Positions 37,146 through 45,606 of a DNA stretch of 64,000 nt are shown piece after piece. A model generated the notes under the pieces. It was not told the DNA's origin. It made no database searches and saw only the letters and a list, made by a program, of their open reading frames with translations. Position numbers and translations under genes: made by a program. Position 1 is the first letter of the stretch, and the number at the start of each line of letters is the position of its first letter. Source of the stretch: Succinispira mobilis DSM 6222 (lineage in GTDB: Bacteria > Bacillota > Negativicutes > Acidaminococcales > Succinispiraceae); the NCBI RefSeq assembly GCF_000384135.1, contig NZ_KB913028.1:1991298-2055297 (forward strand), in the 5' to 3' direction.

Positions 37146-38396
37146 TTAATTAGACTTGTTTTGCTTTCTAGAAGAACTAGAATTTTTGGCCAATACATTC
37201 TTTTTACCACGTTTATTTTCCCGCACACTACTTTTACCACGTTTTACTTGTCGATCGTTTTTCTTGCGGCTACTCATAGTTTCGCCAGCATGATTTTGCT
37301 TTTCAATTTTATAACCTAGCGCTTTTTCAATTGCCGTTAGCCACTTAACATCATCGTGCGTATACAAGGTAACAGCAACGCCATCAGCACTGGCGCGTCC
37401 AGTTCTCCCAATGCGATGAATATACATATTCGTATTATGTGGGATATCATAATTGATAACATGTGTTACACCTTGAATATCCATACCGCGGGCAACTAAT
37501 TCCGAAGCAACTAAAATTTGAATTTTTGCTTCTTGAAACTTTTTCATAACTTGATTACGCTTACTTTGTGACAATTCGCCATGAATTGCTTCTACTTCTA
37601 AGCCTTTAGCTGCTAGAAAGCCTTCGATTTCTTTCACCACTTCTTTACTAATACAAAAAATCATTAACAAATAAGGATTTAAGCGTTCAATTAGATTAAG
37701 TAACAACCCTTTTTTATTTTCTCCTGCCACTTTAATAGCGATTTGACGAATATTTTCCACTGTAGGATTTTCCTCACTTAAAGACACTACATATGGATTG
37801 AGCATAATTTTTTTAGCAAGTTGCTTGACAATATCAGGCAAAGTGGCCGAACACATCATGTTTTGCCGCTCTTTTGGCAAGTTATCAACTACCAAATTAA
37901 TATCCTCCAAAAAACCTCGTTGCAACATTTCATCTACTTCATCTAACACGAAGAACTTTATCGCGCCAAGATTAGTATTCTTACTCCGCAAATGGTCTTG
38001 AATTCTGCCTGGAGTGCCAACAATGATATGCACTACATTTTTCAGTTTCGTCTCTTGTGAGTTTTTATCTCGCCCACCACAGACATTTGCAACTCTAATT
38101 TCTGTACCAATAACTAATTTCTTAATTTCTTGATAAATTTGCAAACTTAATTCTCTTGTAGGTGTTAAAATTAGCACCTGCAAATAAGGCTTACTCGTAT
38201 CAATTTTTTTCAATGCTGGGATGACAAACGCTAAGGTTTTTCCCGTACCAGTTTGCGCCTGCACTAAAACATCGCGACCAGTGAATAATACTGGAATAAC
38301 TTTTTCTTGAACTGGTGTCGCCTGCTTAATCCCCTGTGTTTGCAATATTTCTACAATCCTAGTATCTACCTTTAAGTCAGTAAAAGTCTTTTGCAT
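37146..38396 (-). CDS. DEAD-box RNA helicase (416 aa)
   Basis: ATP-dependent RNA unwinding. The motifs run in order: Q motif (GIKQATPVQEKVI), I (AQTGTGKT), Ia (PTRELSLQI), Ib (GTPGRIQ), II (DEVD in place of DEAD), III (SAT), V (ARGMDIQGV) and VI (HRIGRTGRA). The C-terminus is a strongly basic Lys/Arg/Ser tail (RQVKRGKSSVRENKRGKK) that likely binds RNA. A CshA or CshB-type role in ribosome assembly or mRNA decay is likely. Ribosome binding site AAGGAGGG. Confidence 0.93.
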   Translation of the reverse strand: MQKTFTDLKVDTRIVEILQTQGIKQATPVQEKVIPVLFTGRDVLVQAQTGTGKTLAFVIPALKKIDTSKPYLQVLILTPTRELSLQIYQEIKKLVIGTEIRVANVCGGRDKNSQETKLKNVVHIIVGTPGRIQDHLRSKNTNLGAIKFFVLDEVDEMLQRGFLEDINLVVDNLPKERQNMMCSATLPDIVKQLAKKIMLNPYVVSLSEENPTVENIRQIAIKVAGENKKGLLLNLIERLNPYLLMIFCISKEVVKEIEGFLAAKGLEVEAIHGELSQSKRNQVMKKFQEAKIQILVASELVARGMDIQGVTHVINYDIPHNTNMYIHRIGRTGRASADGVAVTLYTHDDVKWLTAIEKALGYKIEKQNHAGETMSSRKKNDRQVKRGKSSVRENKRGKKNVLAKNSSSSRKQNKSN

Positions 38397-38472
38397 AAAA
38401 TATCCCTCCTTACGTTAAAAAATTGCAATGAAAAAAAGCGTCCCTTTGGACGCTATTCACTAGCTAAAAAGT

Positions 38473-38562
38473 TGGTGCCGAGGACCGGAATCGAACCGGT
38501 ACGGGTCTCACGACCCGAGGGATTTTAAGTCCCTTGCGTCTGCCAGTTCCGCCACCCCGGCA
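38473..38562 (-). tRNA. tRNA-Leu (anticodon TAA)
   Basis: Read leftward it gives a long-variable-arm tRNA starting TGCCGGGGTGG. The anticodon is TAA in GGGACTTAAAATCCC, the T loop is GGTTCGATTCC, and CCA is encoded at 38473-38475. Last of five tandem tRNAs. Confidence 0.95.
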
Positions 38563-38574
38563 CATTATTCAATT

Positions 38575-38648
<74 letters not shown>

Positions 38649-38658
38649 TCAAAGTTTT

Positions 38659-38733
38659 TGGAGCGGAAAACGAGATTCGAACTCGCGACCCTCGCCTTGG
38701 CAAGGCGATGCTCTACCGCTGAGCTATTTCCGC
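38659..38733 (-). tRNA. tRNA-Gly (anticodon GCC)
   Basis: Acceptor GCGGAAA, anticodon in CGCCTTGCCAAGGCG, T arm GAGTTCGAATCTC, discriminator T and encoded CCA. Confidence 0.95.
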
Positions 38734-38739
38734 ATATTG

Positions 38740-38815
<76 letters not shown>

Positions 38816-38828
38816 ATTTTATATAGTA

Positions 38829-38905
38829 TGGCGACCCGGATGGGACTCGAACCCACGACCTCCGCCGTGACAGGGCGGCATTCTAACCAACTAAACTACC
38901 GGGCC
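38829..38905 (-). tRNA. tRNA-Asp (anticodon GTC)
   Basis: Acceptor GGCCCGG, anticodon in CCGCCCTGTCACGGCGG, T arm GGGTTCGAGTCCC, encoded CCA. First of the transcribed order Asp-Phe-Gly-Cys-Leu. Confidence 0.95.
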
Positions 38906-38924
38906 TCGCTGAACTACATATGTT

Positions 38925-38953
38925 ATTATATAGAAAAACAGCTAGGTTGTCAA
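38925..38953 (-). promoter_or_regulatory. Consensus promoter of the tRNA cluster
   Basis: Read leftward: TTGACA, 17 bases, TATAAT, an exact sigma-A consensus, 20 bases before the tRNA-Asp gene. Confidence 0.92.
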
Positions 38954-39032
38954 CACCTTTTTTTGAATTTTTTTCAATGTTTTTCTATATATATTAAACT
39001 CCGCCTCCCAAGGTATTCGATAGCTCTTATAC

Positions 39033-40664
39033 TTATTTGTTAGATGCTAAAACACTATATAATTCATAACCACCACTCAGATTATAAGTTTCTATAAAAC
39101 CATTCTGTTGTAAAATTCTTTGCGCGATATAACCTCTTAATCCCACTGCGCAATAGATAAAAATTTTCTTATGGGGTTCTAGTTCCGCAATACGTCCACG
39201 CAAATCATCTAAGGGAATATTAATTGCCGCACTTAGATGTCCTTGCTGATATTCGCTTTTGCTACGAACATCCAATAAAATATCCGTTGTTTGAACGCGG
39301 GCTAAATCCTCTGGATAAAAAAATTTACTTTTGCCTAACAAAACATTTTCGGCAACATAGCCAGCCATATTAACAGGATCTTTGGCCGAATTAAATGGTG
39401 GGGCATAAGCTAATTCCAGTTCTGTTAGTTCTTGCACTGTCAATTGATGTCTTACCGCGCTCGCCAAAACATCAATACGCTTATCTACACCTGTGCCCCC
39501 TACTATTTGTGCCCCTAACACAACACCAGTAGGCGTATACAGTAATTTTATAAACATTGTACTCGCCCCTGGATAATAACGCGCATGGTTTGCGCTATAT
39601 GTATAAGACTTTAAGTAGTTAATTTTATTTTGCTGTAAACTTTCTTCACTTTCCCCTGTTACAGCTACTACCAAATCAAAAGCTTTCAAAATAGCCGTCC
39701 CTTGTGAACCGGGATATTGTTGCTTACTGCCACAAATAATATCTGCTAGTAACCTTGCTTGGCGATTAGCTGGTGAAGCCAACGGAATATTTCTCTTCGC
39801 ACCCGTAAAACAAAGATGCTCTACGGCATCACCTAAAGCATACACATCTTGCACATTAGTGCGTAAATTTGCATCTACAATAATCTGCCCCAAAGCATTT
39901 AAAGCTACACCCGAGTTCTTTAAAAAACCAGTATCGGCTTGAACACCAATACTCATAATTACCAAGTCCGCCGCAATTTTTTCACCATTTTCCAAGCACA
40001 CAAATTCTGGCGTTATTTCTGTTACCCGACTCTTTAAAAACAACTTAAGTCCTCGCTCGCGCAAATAATTTTGCAAATGCGCCGCTACTTCCAAGTCAAT
40101 ACTCGCAATCAAATGGGTATTTGCCTCAACTATTTGCACTTGATAGCCTAGATGCTGCAAATTTTCCGCCATTTCAATGCCTATATAGCCACCACCAATA
40201 ACTACTGCTGTTCCTGTTTTCTGTTTATCTGTAAATTCTTTGATTTTATAAGTATCAGGGATATTCCTTAAAGTAAATACATGTGCTAAATCAGCCCCAG
40301 CAAACTTCGGAGTTATGGGTTTCGCACCTGGCGAAAGAATTAACTTATCATAACTTTCCCAATACTCAACTTGAGTTTGATGATTATAAACTTTAACCCG
40401 TTTTAAGGTAGTGTCTAATTCTACTACCTCACTGAAAGTTCGCACATCTACATTAAATCGTTTGCCAAACCCTTGGGGCGTTTGTATCTGCAACGCGCAT
40501 TTATCAGTAATTACATCGCCAATATAATAAGGCAACCCACAATTAGCAAAGGATATATACTCGCCTTTTTCAAACATTATAATTTGAAATTGTTCACTAT
40601 TTCTGCGGAGCCGTGCACACACCCCTGCGCCCCCTGCCACACCACCAACAACTAAGATTTTCAT
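39033..40664 (-). CDS. CoA-disulfide reductase fused to rhodanese (543 aa)
   Basis: FAD/NAD(P)H enzyme of the CoADR-RHD type, implicated in CoA-disulfide, polysulfide or persulfide reduction. The FAD-binding ILVVGGVAGGAGVCARLRR at the start, the redox-active single Cys in SFANCGLPYY, the NAD-binding VIGGGYIGIEMAENL and a C-terminal rhodanese domain (residues about 455-540) with the active-site loop YCAVGLRG are all present. Two reactive cysteines in one chain fit sulfur transfer. ATG at 40664 follows GGAGGTG by ten bases; it lies five bases from the cdd stop. Confidence 0.92.
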   Translation of the reverse strand: MKILVVGGVAGGAGVCARLRRNSEQFQIIMFEKGEYISFANCGLPYYIGDVITDKCALQIQTPQGFGKRFNVDVRTFSEVVELDTTLKRVKVYNHQTQVEYWESYDKLILSPGAKPITPKFAGADLAHVFTLRNIPDTYKIKEFTDKQKTGTAVVIGGGYIGIEMAENLQHLGYQVQIVEANTHLIASIDLEVAAHLQNYLRERGLKLFLKSRVTEITPEFVCLENGEKIAADLVIMSIGVQADTGFLKNSGVALNALGQIIVDANLRTNVQDVYALGDAVEHLCFTGAKRNIPLASPANRQARLLADIICGSKQQYPGSQGTAILKAFDLVVAVTGESEESLQQNKINYLKSYTYSANHARYYPGASTMFIKLLYTPTGVVLGAQIVGGTGVDKRIDVLASAVRHQLTVQELTELELAYAPPFNSAKDPVNMAGYVAENVLLGKSKFFYPEDLARVQTTDILLDVRSKSEYQQGHLSAAINIPLDDLRGRIAELEPHKKIFIYCAVGLRGYIAQRILQQNGFIETYNLSGGYELYSVLASNK

Positions 40665-40669
40665 AAATC

Positions 40670-41056
40670 TCACACCTCCATATCAGTGCTTTTAAAGCCT
40701 ATTGGCAACAACTCGGACAACTTATGTTGCACTACTGTACCCGCCAAATTACTCCGATATACAGTTTTTATCCCAAATTCCTGCATAACCTGACGGCAAG
40801 CTCCGCAAGGCACCACAGGTTCTTGGGTATCAGCTACCACTAGAATTTCACTTAAATTCTGTTCTCCTTGTGCAATCGCCTGAAAGATGGCGTTGCGTTC
40901 TGCACAACTAGTAAGTCCGTAAGAGGCATTCTCTACATTACAGCCTAGATATATTTGCCCGGACTTACCCCTTACAGCTGCCCCAACTTTAAATTTCGAA
41001 TAAGGAGCATAGGCATTTTCTCGAACCTGTATCGCTTGTTTAAGTAGTGTTTTCAA
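40670..41056 (-). CDS. cdd: Cytidine deaminase Cdd (128 aa)
   Basis: Deaminates cytidine to uridine in pyrimidine salvage. Zn ligands and the catalytic Glu are in SCAERNAIF and VPCGACRQVM, and the substrate motif KVGAAV...GCNVENASYG is intact. The start is TTG at 41056 after GGGGTGATAG; this gives the usual length of about 130, while the longer frame would overlap ybeY with unrelated sequence. Confidence 0.94.
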   Translation of the reverse strand: MKTLLKQAIQVRENAYAPYSKFKVGAAVRGKSGQIYLGCNVENASYGLTSCAERNAIFQAIAQGEQNLSEILVVADTQEPVVPCGACRQVMQEFGIKTVYRSNLAGTVVQHKLSELLPIGFKSTDMEV

Positions 41057-41069
41057 ACTATCACCCCAA

Positions 41070-41531
41070 CTATCGATATATTGCCAATTTTGCCAAAACT
41101 CGTTCTTCCTGTTCCCGCATAACTTTCTTGTCTGCTTCTTGCATATGATCATAGCCTAATAAATGTAAAAACCCATGAATAAGCAGATACGCCAATTCTC
41201 GTTCTAAACTGTGTCCATACTCTAGAGCTTGCTCTTGCGCTCTTTCTAAACTGACAATGATATCCCCCAACAGATGCTCTTCGCCTGGTAATACGGGAAA
41301 CTCTTCCCCTTCATCTAAGGCAAAAGATAACACATCCGTAGCACTATCTATTTGTCGATATTCCGCATTAATCTGCCTAATTTCCGCATTATCCACTAAA
41401 GTTATACCCACTTCACAAGCTTTGTCTAATTCATAAACAGCCGCAGCTTGCTCTAAAACACTTTTTACCAACTGTTCCATTACCAAATCATATTCTATTT
41501 TATCTTGTTCATTATTTATTATAACTTTCAT
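41070..41531 (-). CDS. ybeY: Endoribonuclease YbeY (153 aa)
   Basis: Single-strand endoribonuclease for 16S rRNA maturation and ribosome quality control. The Zn-binding HGFLHLLGYDH motif lies near residue 115, preceded by the conserved TDVLSFALDEG. Located next to cdd, a common order in Bacillota (ybeY-dgkA-cdd), here without dgkA but with a tiny membrane protein gene upstream. Confidence 0.95.
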   Translation of the reverse strand: MKVIINNEQDKIEYDLVMEQLVKSVLEQAAAVYELDKACEVGITLVDNAEIRQINAEYRQIDSATDVLSFALDEGEEFPVLPGEEHLLGDIIVSLERAQEQALEYGHSLERELAYLLIHGFLHLLGYDHMQEADKKVMREQEERVLAKLAIYR

Positions 41532-41542
41532 TTCTTAACCGC

Positions 41543-41677
41543 CTATAACCAGCCAAAACGAATTGCCATATTATAAAACACAAATGCTAAAAAACAAAAA
41601 ACCAATACTCGATGCATCATCAATTCTAATTTAGTCTTAGGTTCTTTACCTATTACCAATTCTTTTTCATCCATCAT
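41543..41677 (-). CDS. Small membrane protein upstream of ybeY (44 aa)
   Basis: Too short for usual gene callers. ATG at 41677 follows GGAGG by five bases, and the frame ends 11 bases before ybeY. The protein starts MMDEKELVIGKEPKTKLELM and ends in a hydrophobic segment (VLVFCFLAFVFYNMAIRFGW). The layout is a charged head and one membrane helix. Not recognised. Overlap with the usual ybeY operon slot of a membrane enzyme (dgkA) is only positional. Confidence 0.65.
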   Translation of the reverse strand: MMDEKELVIGKEPKTKLELMMHRVLVFCFLAFVFYNMAIRFGWL

Positions 41678-41776
41678 TTTTACCTCCACAAATTAAGCTA
41701 AATTATCAATTTAATTCTATCATAAAAATCTTGTTCTGTCTGTGTCTATCTCACTTAAGAAATCTTTTTCCGACTC

Positions 41777-41805
41777 TTGACTTTTAAGTTTTTCCAGCTT
41801 ATAAT
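41777..41805 (+). promoter_or_regulatory. Sigma-A promoter of the T-box transcript
   Basis: TTGACT, 17 bases, TATAAT, 16 bases before the base of T-box Stem I. Confidence 0.85.
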
Positions 41806-41820
41806 CATAGACAACTTAAT

Positions 41821-42127
41821 AATATGAAGCGATGAGAGAAAGAGTAGCTATAATTTTTTTCACAGAGAGTCAGTAGCGGTGGAAGCTGATATTAAAAGTT
41901 GTAGTGAAGTTCATTCTTGAGCTGTTAACCCGAAACTCTTAGTAAGGTTAACCGTTTCCTGCGTTAAAGGTTCGAGTGAATATATTTATTCAAAAAATGG
42001 GTGGTACCGCGGCTATGTTCGTCCCAAAGCTGACGGTATTTTTTTGTTTTTCTGAGGATAAATATATTAATTTGGGTGGTACCACGGTTATGATAATCGT
42101 CCCTTGTTTACGGGACGATTTTTTTAT
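41821..42127 (+). promoter_or_regulatory. Phenylalanine-specific T-box leader with two antiterminator/terminator modules
   Basis: Stem I carries GATGAGAGAAAGAGTAG, the distal CAGAGAG...GGTGGAAGCTGAT and, on the 3' side, GAA-G-TTC-ATTCTTGAGC. TTC (41910-41912) sits exactly where the specifier GGC sits in the Bacillus subtilis glyQS leader (GAA-A-GGC-ATTCTTGAGC), so the codon is Phe. A first T-box TGGTACCGCGG (42002-42012) is followed by a terminator TACCG/CGGTA with T7 (42005-42045). A second, GGGTGGTACCACGG (TGGTACC at 42077-42083), is followed by a strong terminator AATCGTCCC/GGGACGATT with T7 (42095-42127). No second Stem I exists between them. TGGT complements the ACCA end of the tRNA-Phe in this window. 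Confidence 0.93.
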
Positions 42128-42151
42128 TTATATTTTGAGGAGGAATCACAA

Positions 42152-43573
42152 ATGTCTTTACCCTTATTAATTATTTTAGTGTACATTGTGCTCTTATTTG
42201 CAATTAGCTTTTGGGCCAAAAAAAGAAGTTCTGGTTGTGCCGAAAATTATAGCCTAGCTGGACGGCAGCTTTCCACTCCCTTGATTGCTGTTTCCATCAT
42301 TGGTCTAGCGGTCGGCGGCGCTTCTACCATCGGTGTTTCCGAACACGCCTTTCGTGTCGGTATCTCTGCCGGTTGGTATACCATCGCTTGGGGTATTGGT
42401 GCTATTACCATGGGCGTACTATTAGCTAAAAAATACCGCCAACAAAACATCACTACAATTTCTGAGTTAATCGAAAAACATCATGATAAAAAAGCTGTAG
42501 TGTTAGGCGTAATTTGTCAAATCGTAATTCAAATGGTTATTATTTCCTTACAATATATTGCCGGCGGCAGCATTCTCCACGCACTACTGCCAGAAATTTT
42601 CGATTTAAAGACGGGCATGATTGTCAGCGCGATTGTTTTTATCGGCATCACTTTCATTGGTGGCATGTGGTCCGCCAGTCTCTCCAATATTCTTAACATC
42701 GTCTTAATCTACGGTGGAATCACGCTAGCAACTTTTACGCAAACCAATAATTTAGGCGGTTTGCAAAACATAACCTTAGCTTTACCACAAAATGTACCTT
42801 GGTTCGACCCCATAGCCGGTGTGGGCTTAAAAGGGATTTTCAGTTGGATTGTAGTAATGGTTACGGTAAATCTTTCTTTGCAAAGTATTATCCAAATTTC
42901 TTTAGGGGCTAAAGATGAGGCTACTTCCAAAAAAGGCTTCATCATCGGGGGGATTTTAATGATTCCCATTGGCTTTATGGCTGCCCTCTTAGGGGTTTGC
43001 GCTAAAGCTGTTCACCCCGAATTAACTCCTGCAGTAGCATTGCCTCAAGTTATCATGCAACTAGAACCTTTACTTGCCGGCATAACCTTAGCTGCTCTCT
43101 GGGCGGCCGATGTCTCCACAGCTTGCAATTTATTACTTAGTGCTGCCACTTTATTTGCTAAAGATATCTACAAAGGTTTTTTAAAACCTGATACTGATGA
43201 TCTTACGCTTCAAAAAATTATGCGTTACGCTGTATTAGCGGTCGGCATCTTCACTTTTGGCATTGCTTTATCAGTTTCAGGCATAATCCCCACTATCATG
43301 GCCGGGCTAAGTCTAACCGCTGCCTTTAGCGTAATTGTCTTGGTAGCACTGTTCGCCCCAGAAAAAACCTCAATTAACGCCGGTTTTTATACCTTACTAG
43401 TTGGGCTGATTGTCCTTGTAGTTTGGCAAACTGTCCCTAGTGTGCGCTTATTACCTCATGTTATTTATGCTGAATGGTTGTTTTGCTCCATAACCTATGC
43501 AGTCGTAGCCAAATTCGATACAGTCAAAGCCAATAAAGGCGCAGAACTATTAGCTACTGATAATATCGAATAA
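42152..43573 (+). CDS. SSS-family sodium:solute symporter, probable phenylalanine/aromatic importer (473 aa)
   Basis: Multi-pass membrane transporter, about 13 helices, of the sodium:solute symporter family. NYSLAGRQLSTPLIAVSIIG and GGASTIGVSEHAFRVGISAGW match the conserved first helices, and the later WAADVSTACNLLLSAATLF is the usual family segment. ATG at 42152 follows GAGGAGG by eight bases; the longer frame runs back into the T-box terminator. Family membership gives no substrate. The Phe-specific T-box directly ahead makes uptake of phenylalanine or a precursor the best inference. Confidence 0.85.
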   Translation: MSLPLLIILVYIVLLFAISFWAKKRSSGCAENYSLAGRQLSTPLIAVSIIGLAVGGASTIGVSEHAFRVGISAGWYTIAWGIGAITMGVLLAKKYRQQNITTISELIEKHHDKKAVVLGVICQIVIQMVIISLQYIAGGSILHALLPEIFDLKTGMIVSAIVFIGITFIGGMWSASLSNILNIVLIYGGITLATFTQTNNLGGLQNITLALPQNVPWFDPIAGVGLKGIFSWIVVMVTVNLSLQSIIQISLGAKDEATSKKGFIIGGILMIPIGFMAALLGVCAKAVHPELTPAVALPQVIMQLEPLLAGITLAALWAADVSTACNLLLSAATLFAKDIYKGFLKPDTDDLTLQKIMRYAVLAVGIFTFGIALSVSGIIPTIMAGLSLTAAFSVIVLVALFAPEKTSINAGFYTLLVGLIVLVVWQTVPSVRLLPHVIYAEWLFCSITYAVVAKFDTVKANKGAELLATDNIE

Positions 43574-43973
43574 TCCCCTGTGAAATTCCCATAAATAAAC
43601 GAACTCCAAACGCGGTTTCTAACTCTTTAGTGCAGATAGGCTCTTCCCCAAACCATTCTCCAGCTTATAATCGCTGCTAATGGTAAATGGCAACGGGTGT
43701 CAAAAAAACTTTTTTATTATATTTCTAATGATTTCTCATAATTCATTAAATCTAAAACTCAATATGTTGCCTTCACAAACATCATATGTGTTGGTCATTG
43801 CGTGCCCCTTAAAAACACCTTTCCTTCGCTATAATGGGTCTTAAAAAATCTTATTATCGCGAAAAAGGTGTTTTTTGTATAGGTGAATTTCAAATAAAGT
43901 GCAACACCATCATCAGTTGGCGGTATTTCGCATATTTCAGCTACGCAACAGTCTTACGACACCTAATGAGAAA
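43574..43973. other. Gene-free stretch after the symporter
   Basis: No open frame with a ribosome binding site is seen. It contains a long imperfect inverted repeat at 43811-43876. Sequence near 43885-43915 may be a scrap of an insertion sequence but is too short to assign. Confidence 0.5.
43811..43876 (+). terminator. Long hairpin, possible terminator
   Basis: AAAAACACCTTT...TTCGC-T-ATAAT pairs with ATTAT-C-GCGAA...AAGGTGTTTTTT. It is 240 bases past the symporter stop, so it may instead be an insertion remnant. Confidence 0.4.
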
Positions 43974-44009
43974 AACAAGAGGAATAATCATAAGATTACT
44001 CCTCTTGTT
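43974..44009 (-). terminator. Terminator overlapping the exonuclease stop
   Basis: AACAAGAGGA and TCCTCTTGTT form a 10-bp stem whose 5' arm is the last codons of the exonuclease gene; leftward it is followed by TTTCTC. Confidence 0.75.
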
Positions 44010-44568
44010 GACTTTTTTCCCAACCTAGTTTTAGCATGTGGGCCACTAATTTAGCAGTATTGCGCGCATCATCTAACGCTGTATGCCAAGTTCCAGCTAA
44101 TTCAATTTGTTGGGCATCCAAAGCATTTTTTAAAGATAACCGCCGTTCAGCATTGAAAAAGCTTTGATATTCTCTTGATAAATCCACATAATCTGCATAT
44201 TGAATGGGGTTTTCCAAGCCATAGCGTTGACAAGCTTCTTTTATTACATGCCAATCAGCATCCCCCCAAGCCACAAAGTAATTATTATTAGGCTCATATA
44301 CAGTTTTAAGCTCTTCTAACATTTCTTCATACTTAATCCCCTTATCTAGATCAGCTTTAGTAATCATCGAAAATTCTTGAGCTTGTTTAGCTTGTTTTGG
44401 GAAAAAGGACGGTTTCACAAAAGCTTGCGCTTCTGTAATTACAGTATGTTGGCGACCATCTAATTTCACCAACCCATATTCCAATATTTCCGAGAAAAAC
44501 CCTCGGGGACGTCCCACTCGTTTTGTATACATGGTGAATTCAAAATCCACCACTAAAAAATCTCGCAT
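43996..44568 (-). CDS. DEDDh 3'-5' exonuclease, KapD-like (190 aa)
   Basis: Exonuclease of the DnaQ superfamily. ExoI FLVVDFEFT (Asp, Glu), ExoII WGDADWHVI (Asp) and ExoIII HTALDDARNTAKL (His, Asp) complete the DEDDh set. A single small domain without polymerase parts resembles KapD and other RNase T-like enzymes, whose substrate (DNA or RNA ends) is open. ATG at 44568 follows AGAGGTTG; the longer frame to 44619 has no site. Confidence 0.88.
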   Translation of the reverse strand: MRDFLVVDFEFTMYTKRVGRPRGFFSEILEYGLVKLDGRQHTVITEAQAFVKPSFFPKQAKQAQEFSMITKADLDKGIKYEEMLEELKTVYEPNNNYFVAWGDADWHVIKEACQRYGLENPIQYADYVDLSREYQSFFNAERRLSLKNALDAQQIELAGTWHTALDDARNTAKLVAHMLKLGWEKSQQEE

Positions 44569-44612
44569 TTGCAACCTCTTTTCTGGCTCCGAACTTTGCT
44601 TAAGCCTAAAAT

Positions 44613-44641
44613 TTGACAATCAGACTATTTAATTATAGTAT
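44613..44641 (+). promoter_or_regulatory. Sigma-A promoter of the EamA exporter gene
   Basis: TTGACA, 17 bases, TAGTAT, about 40 bases before the ATG at 44681. Confidence 0.75.
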
Positions 44642-44680
44642 AGTATATATTTTTTAACAATAACAAAGGACTTTTTTATT

Positions 44681-45571
44681 ATGAATGCAACAACAAAAGG
44701 AATCTTTCTAGCTACTTTATCTGCCATCGGTTTCGCAACCTTACCAATATTTGTAAAATTAGCTTACGCGCAAAATATTTCTACAGGCAGTATTCTTTTT
44801 TTTCGTTTTTTTCTTTCTTCCTGCCTAATATTCGCCTATATTACCTATAGAAAAATCTCTTTAAAACTCCCGCGTGAGAAGATCTTACCAATTCTAGCCT
44901 TAGGGGCTATCGGTTTTGCCATTTGCTCCCTATCGTTTACCCTCGCCAGCAAATATCTGTCCGCTTCTTTGGTAGCCATTATTTTCCAAATTTACCCAGC
45001 CATTGTCGCTATTATTGCTTTTATTTGCGGCCTAGAAAAAATAACCCTACCGCTGCTCTTAGCTTTTGCCAGTTGCTTTTTAGGTTTAAGCCTAGTTATC
45101 GGTCTTGATTTTACGTCTTTAAACTACTTAGGTTTATTCTGGGCACTTTTTAGCGGCATAAGTTATGCAATCTATATAACTTTAAGCAACAAAATTTCCC
45201 GAGAAATACCCTCACTAGTTTTAACCTTCTATGTGTGTGCAAGTGCTACTGTTGTATTTTTATTCACAAGCAGTATGCAAACAGGTTTTGATCTAAGCCT
45301 AACTTTTTCAGGATTTTTGACCTTATTGGCAATGTCGATATTTTCAACAATTGTTGGTATTTTAGGCTTTATTGCCGCGTTGAAATATATCTCTCCCACC
45401 CACACTTGTATTGTAAGCACCTCAGAACCAGTCTTTACCGTTCTAATCGCTATCCCCTTACTTCAAGAATCTCTAACCAGTAGTCAGGTTTATGGTGCTA
45501 GCTTGGTAATTTTTAGTATTCTCGCTCTAGAATTGAAAAAGCCGTTAAAAACAACAAAAAAACACCAGTGA
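44681..45571 (+). CDS. EamA/DMT-family transporter (296 aa)
   Basis: Ten-helix drug/metabolite transporter made of two EamA repeats (about residues 5-140 and 150-290). Each repeat ends in the characteristic SAS-LVAIIFQIYPAIVAII- and CIVSTSEPVFTVLIAI-type segments. Family members export amino acids or metabolites; the substrate is unknown. It sits alone between two leftward units with its own promoter and a shared terminator. Confidence 0.9.
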   Translation: MNATTKGIFLATLSAIGFATLPIFVKLAYAQNISTGSILFFRFFLSSCLIFAYITYRKISLKLPREKILPILALGAIGFAICSLSFTLASKYLSASLVAIIFQIYPAIVAIIAFICGLEKITLPLLLAFASCFLGLSLVIGLDFTSLNYLGLFWALFSGISYAIYITLSNKISREIPSLVLTFYVCASATVVFLFTSSMQTGFDLSLTFSGFLTLLAMSIFSTIVGILGFIAALKYISPTHTCIVSTSEPVFTVLIAIPLLQESLTSSQVYGASLVIFSILALELKKPLKTTKKHQ

Positions 45572-45599
45572 TGCACAACTGCACCCCTGGAGTTTTTTG
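45561..45599. terminator. Bidirectional terminator between the EamA and ABC genes
   Basis: ACCAG...TGCA-CAAC-TGCA...CTGG followed by AGTTTTTTG rightward, with an A run on the other side. The stem includes the stop of the EamA gene. Confidence 0.7.
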
Positions 45600-45606
45600 A
45601 TTATTG

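Noticed and set aside
43880-43930. Possible end of an IS30-type transposase (leftward reading VLHFI then stop)
   Set aside because: Only a handful of residues match and no further homology or inverted repeat is visible; too little to call an element.
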